A stretch of DNA of 64,000 nt from Nocardia cyriacigeorgica (GTDB taxonomy: Bacteria; Actinomycetota; Actinomycetes; Mycobacteriales; Mycobacteriaceae): positions 186,001-250,000 of the forward strand of contig NZ_VBUT01000003.1 of assembly GCF_005863245.1 (NCBI RefSeq), written 5' to 3'. Below the pieces are notes generated by a model. The model was not told the DNA's origin, made no database searches, and saw nothing but the letters and a program-made list of their open reading frames with translations. A program made the translations under genes and the position numbers. This document shows, piece by piece, positions 58,084 to 64,000 of this stretch (positions are counted from its first letter, which is position 1; the number at the start of each line of letters is the position of its first letter).

Positions 58084-58872
58084 CTAGGCGAGCCCGCGGT
58101 AGTCCGGTGCGCGTTTGCCGACGAAAGCGTCGACCCCCTCGCGCCCGGCCGGGGTGCCCGCGGCGGCCGAGATGGCGTCGCGCTCGTCGTCGAGCTGCTC
58201 ACTCAACGTCGCCGTGGTGGAGCGGTGCAGCAGGGTCTTGATGCTCGCGTAGGTGCTGCGCGGGCCGTTGGCCAGCGACGTGGCCAGCGCCAGCGCTTCG
58301 TCGCGGACGGATTCGTCGGCGACCAGGCGGCTGAGGATGCCAAGGCGCACGGCTTCCTCGGCGTCCAGGATCGCGTCGGTGAGCAGGATTTCGCGGGCCC
58401 GGCCGCTGCCGACGATGCGGGGCAGCGTCCAGGACATGCCGCCGTCGGGGCTGAGGCCGACGCCGGGGTAGGCGGGCCGCAGCTTGGTCGACGGTCCACC
58501 GAGGGCGATGTCGGTGGCGCACACCAGGCTCATGCCGGCCCCCGCCGCCCAGCCCTGCACGCCCGCCACCACCGGGACGGTGGTCGCGTCCAGCGCGCGC
58601 ACGAACTGGTGCAGCCGGTCGGCGAGGTCGTACAGGTGGGCCGAGCGGTCATCGGCGGCGGCGAAACCGCGGACGTTGCCGCCGGCGCAGAAGTTCGCGC
58701 CGGTGCCCGTCAGCAGGACGGCCCCCACCTGGGGATCGAGTTCGCGCAGGGCCGCGGTGCCCGCGTCGACACCGGTGAAATCCAGTGAGGTGCCGTTGGC
58801 GGCGGTGGCAATGGTGATCTGCAGGACGCCGTCGACGGTGCTCACGTACTCGGCTTGTTCGGTGGTGGCCAT
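58084..58872 (-). CDS. Enoyl-CoA hydratase/isomerase family protein
   Basis: A 262-residue crotonase-fold protein. It has AVLLTGTGANFCAGGNVRGF, the oxyanion-hole-type GWAAGAGMSLVCATDIALG, and LSPDGGMSWTLPRIVG. The usual second catalytic glutamate of true hydratases is replaced in this block by Asp-Gly-Gly, so a different crotonase reaction is possible. ATG 58872 starts MATTEQAEYVSTV. The 5' end overlaps the GNAT gene by 31 bases. Confidence 0.85.
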   Translation of the reverse strand: MATTEQAEYVSTVDGVLQITIATAANGTSLDFTGVDAGTAALRELDPQVGAVLLTGTGANFCAGGNVRGFAAADDRSAHLYDLADRLHQFVRALDATTVPVVAGVQGWAAGAGMSLVCATDIALGGPSTKLRPAYPGVGLSPDGGMSWTLPRIVGSGRAREILLTDAILDAEEAVRLGILSRLVADESVRDEALALATSLANGPRSTYASIKTLLHRSTTATLSEQLDDERDAISAAAGTPAGREGVDAFVGKRAPDYRGLA

Positions 58873-59387
58873 GGCCACGACCCTATCGCGCCCTCCGGAC
58901 GCACCATCCGCAGCTCGGTGACGGCGGCGAAATACTCGGTACGGGTGGCGCCGTCGGGGGTGAAACCGTACTTGCGGTAGAAGGCGATGGCGCGCGGGTT
59001 CTGTTCGAACACCCACAGCGAGCAGGGGATGTCCGGGTTGAGCGTGGTCTGCACCAGGTCGTCGGCGACGCCGGATCCGTACCACGGTGAGCGCACGTAG
59101 AGCGCGTTCAGCTCGAGCGGCGTCACCACCGGGCGGTACACCGACGGGCCGAGGGTGATGAACCCGATGACGGTGTCGTCGGCGATGGCGACGGTGGTGC
59201 GGCCCGGGTACTCGTTCAACCTGCGGGTCCAGATGTCGGTGCGTTGACCGATGTCGAAGGCGTCGAGCACATGGTCGGGGACCAGCCCGCGGTAGGCCTC
59301 GCGCCAGCACACGATGTGGCATTCCGCGAGTCCGCGGGCATGCTCGGCGGCCGCGGGCACGATGCGGTAGGGGCGCGGGGCGGTCAT
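58842..59387 (-). CDS. GNAT-family N-acetyltransferase
   Basis: A 181-residue acetyltransferase: RIVPAAAEHARGLAECHIVC, LELNALYVRSPWYGSGVADD with the acetyl-CoA loop (W-Y-G-S-G), and FEQNPRAIAFYRKYGFTPDG. Family members acetylate amines of small molecules or proteins; the target is unknown. It overlaps the downstream hydratase, indicating an operon. Confidence 0.85.
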   Translation of the reverse strand: MTAPRPYRIVPAAAEHARGLAECHIVCWREAYRGLVPDHVLDAFDIGQRTDIWTRRLNEYPGRTTVAIADDTVIGFITLGPSVYRPVVTPLELNALYVRSPWYGSGVADDLVQTTLNPDIPCSLWVFEQNPRAIAFYRKYGFTPDGATRTEYFAAVTELRMVRPEGAIGSWPWPPPNKPST

Positions 59388-59427
59388 GTCCCCATTCTGT
59401 CCCGGATCCGGACGGGTCCGGACATGG

Positions 59428-59463
59428 CCGCGCCCCGGATCACCGAAAGGTGCCGGGGCGCGG
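59428..59463 (-). terminator. Stacked hairpin terminator after rpmB
   Basis: CCGCGCCCCGG pairs with CCGGGGCGCGG (11 bp) around an inner CACC-GAAA-GGTG hairpin, 31 bases beyond the rpmB stop on its strand and upstream of the GNAT gene. Confidence 0.85.
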
Positions 59464-59494
59464 TGCTGTACTTATAGGTGGTGCGTCGGGCGGA

Positions 59495-59686
59495 TCAGCC
59501 GCGAACGACCTTGCCTGCCTTCAGGCAGGAGGTGCAGACGTTCATCCGGCGGGTGTTGCCCGGCGCGACCTGCGCACGCACGGTCTGGATGTTCGGGTTC
59601 CAGCGACGGTTGGTGCGCCGGTGCGAGTGCGAGACCGACTTCCCGAAGCCGGGGCCCTTGGCGCAGACGTCGCAGACGGCAGCCAT
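59495..59686 (-). CDS. rpmB: 50S ribosomal protein L28 (zinc-ribbon form)
   Basis: A 63-residue L28 with [37 protein letters not shown] and the second pair [12 protein letters not shown]. Two CxxC pairs make it the zinc-binding (C+) form; some actinobacteria also have a zinc-free copy for zinc limitation. ATG 59686 begins MAAVCD. Confidence 0.96.
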   Translation of the reverse strand: MAAVCDVCAKGPGFGKSVSHSHRRTNRRWNPNIQTVRAQVAPGNTRRMNVCTSCLKAGKVVRG

Positions 59687-59987
59687 AGTCGCGAACTCCT
59701 TCATGTCATAGGGGGACCGCTGCACACAACACAGCATGTCCGGAAACAATGTCGTAGTGCCCTGCCGGAATGAACCGGCGAGCGCAAGCCGAAGCGGCCG
59801 CGCGAGGCAACCCTGCAAGATTAACCGCCCGCCCCGCGATCCACCAAACCGGCCGCCGTCGCCGCACCGATCGGGTGCTGTGCGCCACACCGGGGCGTGC
59901 TCGCCGGCAGCCGCGGCGATGTCGGCCGATCCGGCTAATCTGGCCAGCAGTGGTGTCGGGTGTCGAGGTGGCCAGAGGAGGAGCGCG
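59687..59987. other. 301-bp divergent promoter region of rpmB and the DhaL-family gene
   Basis: It contains upstream sequence for both genes. I see no gene; an in-frame open stretch before the DhaL gene start has poor protein composition. GGAGGAG at 59976-59982 is the ribosome site of the plus-strand gene. Confidence 0.5.
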
Positions 59988-62027
59988 GTGCCGGAATCGT
60001 GGGAGGCGAGCGGTTACGCGGCCCTGCGGCCGGAGGCGCTCAACGGCACGGCGCTGATGCGCTGGGGCCGGCTGTGCCTGGACGAGCTGGCCAACCGGCG
60101 CGAGGAGATCAACGCCCTCAACGTCTTCCCGGTCGCCGACGCCGACACCGGTACCAATCTGCTGGCCACCATGCGCGCGGCCGTCTCGTGCGCCGAGGTG
60201 GCGGTGTTGTCCGCGCACGGCGGGGCGTTCCCGGGGGGAAACGGGCAACCGCACGCGTGGAGCCATGATCAGGAACCGGGTGCCGACATCCCGGCTGCCC
60301 AGAGTCTGTGGCGCGAGGTGGTCGACGCCGTGCGGACCAGGGCGGGCGTCGGCGGATCGGACGGCTCGCCGAACGGCTCGGCGGCGACAGGGGAGCGAGC
60401 TGGGCCGGTAGCGGGCAAGCCGGGCGCGCTCGACCCCGACGGTGCGGTTCCGGCTGCGCTGGTGGCGGCCGCGATGGCGCGTGGAGCGACCTCGGGTGCG
60501 CGCGGGAATTCCGGAATCATTCTCTCCCAGGTGCTGCGCGGGATCGCGGAGGCGACCCGTGGCGCCCCACTCGACGCGGGCACCATGCGATCAGCGTTGG
60601 ATCGGGCCGCGGTGCTGGTGCGGGAGGCGCTGAGCGTCCCGGTGGAAGGCACGATTCTCACGGTGCTCGAGCGCGCGGCCGCAGCGGCTGCCGAGTGCGC
60701 GGACCCCGACTTGGCCGAGGTCGTGCGCGCGGCCGCCGACGGTGCGACCGAGGCGCTCGGCGAGACCACCGCCCAGTTGACGGTGCTGCGATCGGCCGGT
60801 GTGGTCGACGCGGGCGCGCGGGGACTGGTGGTGCTGCTGGACGGTCTGGTCGAGGTAGTGACCGGCGAACGGCCCGAGCGGCCGGTGTACCGGCCGGCCG
60901 GGGATTCGCCGCAGCGGCGACCGGAGGCGGTGCCGTCGCCACCGGCTCGGTACGAGGTGATGTACCGGCTCGACGACTCGGATCCGGACCGGATCTCGGC
61001 GCTGCGGTACCGGCTGACCGAGCTGGGGGATTCGGTGGTGGTCGTCGGCGACGGGGCGGACAGCTGGTCGGCGCATGTGCACTGTGTCGACGCCGGTGCC
61101 GCCATCGAGGCCGGGATCGCGGCGGGAACACTCAGCGGGGTACGGATCGAGTCGTTCGCGTCCGACGCCGACGACGAGCGCGGTGACCTGCGCGCACCCG
61201 GATGTACGGGGCACAGCGAGCCCGAGATCGGCGATCTCGACGGTCGAGTGCCTGGCGAGGCGGCTGCCGAGGGCTCCGGGGCCGGGCGCGATGGTGAGAC
61301 ATCCGGTGCGGGACTTCCTGATTCGTCACCCGTAGACAGCGCGAGCGAGTCCGGTGGACGATCCGAGCCCGCCGACCGCGCGATCGTGGCCGTCGCGGCC
61401 GGGTCCGGTGCCATGGCGTTGTTCCGGGATGCGGGTGCGGAGGTGGTTCCCGGCGAACCGGCTGTCACCACGGCCGCGCTGCTCGCCGCGATCCGGCGGC
61501 TGCCGCACCGGGAGGTGCTGGTGCTGCCCAACGGCGCGCTGCCGGCGCAGGAATTGGTCGCCGTCGGTGTGGCCGCCCGCGACGACCACCGTGACGTGCT
61601 GCTGCTGCCCAGCGGCTCCATGGTGCAGGGGCTGGCCGCGCTGGCCGTGCACGACGCAGGCCGGATCGCCGTCGACGACGCGTTCGCCATGTCCGAGGCG
61701 GCCGCCGCGACCAGGTGGGGTTCGCTGCGTGCGGCCACCGAGCGCGCGCTGACCATGGTCGGCACCTGCGAACCCGGCGACGGCCTCGGGCTGGTCGGCC
61801 ATGACGTCATCGTCATCGACCGTGACGTGCGTGCCGCCGGGCAGACGCTGCTGGATCGGATGCTCGGGCTCGGTGGGGAATTGGTCACCCTGCTGGTCGG
61901 GGCGGCGGCGCCGGAGGGGCTGGCGCAGGAGCTGTCCGACCATGTCGCCGCGGGCTTTCCGGGGGTGGAGATCATGGTGTATTCCGGGGGCCAGCATGCC
62001 GATCTGATCCAGATCGGAGTCGAATGA
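59988..62027 (+). CDS. DhaL/FakA-like kinase family protein
   Basis: A 679-residue protein related to YloV and fatty-acid kinase FakA. The N-terminal DhaL domain has [20 protein letters not shown] (Asp residues that bind Mg-ATP) and [19 protein letters not shown]. The middle part has [20 protein letters not shown], and the C-terminal part [20 protein letters not shown]. Two low-complexity insertions lie near residues 85-150 and 400-460. In FakA the partner FakB carries the fatty acid; no fakB is near. GTG 59988 has a GGAGGAG site. It corresponds to the Rv2974c-Rv2975c region. Confidence 0.85.
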   Translation: MPESWEASGYAALRPEALNGTALMRWGRLCLDELANRREEINALNVFPVADADTGTNLLATMRAAVSCAEVAVLSAHGGAFPGGNGQPHAWSHDQEPGADIPAAQSLWREVVDAVRTRAGVGGSDGSPNGSAATGERAGPVAGKPGALDPDGAVPAALVAAAMARGATSGARGNSGIILSQVLRGIAEATRGAPLDAGTMRSALDRAAVLVREALSVPVEGTILTVLERAAAAAAECADPDLAEVVRAAADGATEALGETTAQLTVLRSAGVVDAGARGLVVLLDGLVEVVTGERPERPVYRPAGDSPQRRPEAVPSPPARYEVMYRLDDSDPDRISALRYRLTELGDSVVVVGDGADSWSAHVHCVDAGAAIEAGIAAGTLSGVRIESFASDADDERGDLRAPGCTGHSEPEIGDLDGRVPGEAAAEGSGAGRDGETSGAGLPDSSPVDSASESGGRSEPADRAIVAVAAGSGAMALFRDAGAEVVPGEPAVTTAALLAAIRRLPHREVLVLPNGALPAQELVAVGVAARDDHRDVLLLPSGSMVQGLAALAVHDAGRIAVDDAFAMSEAAAATRWGSLRAATERALTMVGTCEPGDGLGLVGHDVIVIDRDVRAAGQTLLDRMLGLGGELVTLLVGAAAPEGLAQELSDHVAAGFPGVEIMVYSGGQHADLIQIGVE

Positions 62028-62067
62028 CGATGCGCGGCACGAAGCAGGCGACGGCGGGAACGAGGTC

Positions 62068-64000
62068 ATGGCAACACTGAGCGATCGGCTCGACCATCTA
62101 CTCGGCGTGAAAGCGGCGGCGTCGCTGGCCGACGCGTTCGATATGCACACCGTCGAGGATCTGCTGCGGCATTACCCGCTGCGCTACGCCACCCAGGGGC
62201 AGCCGCTCACCGAGGACGAGCCCGAGGACGGCTCGCACATCACTGTCATCGGCCGGGTGACCAAGGCCGAACTCAAACCGATGCGCCAGCGGCGCGGGTC
62301 CCTGCTCAAGGTGGTGCTCGATACCGGAACGGGCAAGGGCGTCGACGTCACCTTCTTCAACGGTGACAAGGTGAAATACGTGGTCCGCGAGGGCGTGCGG
62401 GCGATGATGTCGGGCACGGTGAACTACTGGCGGCCCGGGCAGTGGAATCTGAGCCATCCCGGTTACCTGATCCTGCCCGAGGGCGCCGACGACGAGACGC
62501 CGACCCTCACCACCGTGCGCGGCGGCGGCGACCTGCGTGGCATCGCGCAGAGCGCCAAAGACGCGGGTGGAGTGGACATGTCGTTCTTCGAACGCGAATT
62601 CATCCCCGTCTACCCGGCCACGGCCAAGGTGCAGAGCTGGGAGATCCTGGCCTGTGTGCGGCAGGTGCTCGATCAGCTCGACCCGATCGATGATCCACTG
62701 CCGCAACATGTTCGGGACGAGCATCAGCTGATGGCGGTCTCCGACGCGTTGCGGCTGATCCACCTGCCCGAGCACAAGCTCGATATCGAACAGGCGAAGC
62801 AGCGGCTGCGTTTCGACGAGGCCCTCGCGTTGCAGTTGGTGCTCGCCGAACGCAGGCACGAGGTCTCCGCCCGGACCGCGAAGCCGTGCCCGCCGCGCAC
62901 CGACGGCATCGCGGCCGCCTTCGACCAGCGGTTGCCGTTCGAGCTCACCGCCGGGCAGCGGCAGGTGATCGACGAGATCTCCGCCGACCTGTCCCGCGAA
63001 CAGCCGATGCATCGGCTGCTGCAAGGTGAGGTCGGCTCCGGTAAGACCATCGTCGCGCTGCACGCGATGCTGCAGGTGATCGACGCCGCGCAGCAGTGCG
63101 CGCTGCTCGCACCCACCGAAGTGCTGGCCGCGCAACACTATCGGTCGCTGCGCGGGATGCTCGGTGAACTCGGGCAGGCGGGCGAACTCGGCGCCGCCGA
63201 GAACGCCACCCAGGTGACGCTGGTGACCGGGTCCATGTCCGCGGGCGCCAAACGCGCGGCGCTGCTGGCCGCGGTCACCGGTGAGGCAGGCATCGTGATC
63301 GGCACCCACGCCCTGATCCAGGACGCGGTGGAGTTCTTCGATCTGGGGATGGTCGTCGTCGACGAACAGCACCGTTTCGGCGTGGAACAGCGAGACGCGT
63401 TGCGCGCGAAGGCCAAGGCCGGCTCCACACCGCATCTGCTGGTGATGACCGCGACCCCGATTCCACGCACCATCGCCATGACCACCCTCGGCGATCTGGA
63501 GACCTCCACGCTGACCGAGCTGCCGCGCGGCCGCTCACCGATCACCTCGAAAGTGGTACCGCGCCGGGTGCATCCGAACTGGGTCGACCGGGCCTGGGAG
63601 CGGATCACCGAGGAGGTGCGCGAGGGCAGGCAGGCGTATGTGGTGTGCTCGCGCATCGGCGACGACGAGGACGGCAACGGCGGCGGCAAATCGCGCAACG
63701 GCAAGTCCGAGCCCGAAGGCAAAGAGGGGCCGACTACGCAGGCCGTGCTCGACGTCTTCGATCAGCTGCGCACCGGTCCGCTGTCCGAGCTGCGGGTGGG
63801 GTTGCTGCACGGGCGCCTGCCATCGGATGACAAGGACCAGGTGATGCGCGAGTTCAACGAGGGCAGCATCGATGTGCTGGTGTGCACCACCGTGGTCGAG
63901 GTCGGTGTGGACGTGCCGAATGCCACGGTGATGGTGATCGTCGATGCCGACCGGTTCGGCGTCAGCCAGCTGCATCAGTTGCGCGGGCGGATCGGCCGCG
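62068..64000 (+). CDS. recG: ATP-dependent DNA helicase RecG (3' truncated)
   Basis: The first 644 residues are visible; the frame runs off the window. An N-terminal wedge/OB domain comes first (TVIGRVTKAELKPMRQRRGS), followed by SF2 helicase motifs: GEVGSGKTIVALHAML (I), VVVDEQHRFGVEQRDA (II, DEQH), VMTATPIPRTIAMT (III), and TTVVEVGVDVPNATVM near the end. It remodels stalled replication forks. ATG 62068 lies 40 bases after the previous gene, so they probably form an operon. An insertion of about 30 Gly/Lys/Glu-rich residues follows the DDEDGNGGG region. Confidence 0.96.
   Translation, partial: MATLSDRLDHLLGVKAAASLADAFDMHTVEDLLRHYPLRYATQGQPLTEDEPEDGSHITVIGRVTKAELKPMRQRRGSLLKVVLDTGTGKGVDVTFFNGDKVKYVVREGVRAMMSGTVNYWRPGQWNLSHPGYLILPEGADDETPTLTTVRGGGDLRGIAQSAKDAGGVDMSFFEREFIPVYPATAKVQSWEILACVRQVLDQLDPIDDPLPQHVRDEHQLMAVSDALRLIHLPEHKLDIEQAKQRLRFDEALALQLVLAERRHEVSARTAKPCPPRTDGIAAAFDQRLPFELTAGQRQVIDEISADLSREQPMHRLLQGEVGSGKTIVALHAMLQVIDAAQQCALLAPTEVLAAQHYRSLRGMLGELGQAGELGAAENATQVTLVTGSMSAGAKRAALLAAVTGEAGIVIGTHALIQDAVEFFDLGMVVVDEQHRFGVEQRDALRAKAKAGSTPHLLVMTATPIPRTIAMTTLGDLETSTLTELPRGRSPITSKVVPRRVHPNWVDRAWERITEEVREGRQAYVVCSRIGDDEDGNGGGKSRNGKSEPEGKEGPTTQAVLDVFDQLRTGPLSELRVGLLHGRLPSDDKDQVMREFNEGSIDVLVCTTVVEVGVDVPNATVMVIVDADRFGVSQLHQLRGRIGR

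Noticed and set aside
58084..59322. Continuous open frame that would fuse an upstream segment to the crotonase protein
   Set aside because: The upstream part is only another reading frame of the GNAT gene; the crotonase has a good ATG at 58872 and the GNAT gene has its own frame with clear motifs.

Overview
The window is high-GC actinobacterial DNA from a Nocardia-like member of the mycolic-acid bacteria (Corynebacteriales). The main argument is gene order. From gatB/pfkA through lppZ, doxX, a cfp6-like PH-domain gene, ilvB-ilvN-ilvC, serA, leuB, an MFS gene, a FAH-family gene, gltX, tRNA-Gln, tRNA-Glu, an IclR regulator, leuC-leuD, hupB, mutT1, ppk, cofC, gpsA, ddl, thiL, ung, rpmB, DhaL-family and recG, it follows the Mycobacterium tuberculosis Rv3010c-Rv2973c neighbourhood from memory. 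The genus is an inference; no rRNA gene is present.

Layout. 1-7749: tail of an unknown exported protein, a beta-lactamase-fold lipoprotein, pfkA, an alpha/beta-hydrolase lipoprotein, gatB, lppZ and doxX. 7827-14450: ilvD, a PH-domain membrane protein, then ilvBNC behind a leader-peptide attenuator. The ilvN-ilvC gap carries two hairpins resembling type I-E CRISPR repeats. 14467-34409 is mostly accessory: a WDHDRK-repeat secreted peptide, a DUF2252 protein, a VOC protein coupled to an unknown protein, a GlxA-type regulator, a MoxR/VWA pair, a lower-GC island (about 21.3-28.4 kb), F420/cold-shock/HxlR/DHFR-like genes, an RlaP-like nucleotidyltransferase, an APC permease and a 38-residue peptide with its own terminator. 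34561-64000 returns to conserved chromosome, interrupted only by a roughly 40-bp tandem repeat tract behind tRNA-Glu.

The island at 21340-28382 is the strongest candidate for an under-described system. It holds a MORC/MutL-like GHKL ATPase translationally coupled to a superfamily II helicase with Z1-type motifs, a convergent HNH endonuclease, a divergent XRE/TPR-like regulator and a 32-residue single-pass membrane peptide. The ATPase-plus-Z1 pairing is known from restriction-modification islands. No DNA methyltransferase is present here, and the HNH orientation and regulator look like a local variant.

The conserved genes form a coherent set. ilvD and ilvBNC make branched-chain amino acids and leuB/leuCD make leucine, with an IclR gene divergent from leuC that probably regulates it. 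gatB, gltX and the adjacent tRNA-Gln and tRNA-Glu genes fit indirect Gln-tRNA(Gln) synthesis. cofC makes a cofactor F420 precursor, and two putative F420-linked oxidoreductases are in the window. Many genes are bounded by strong GC-rich hairpin terminators, several of them serving convergent genes.
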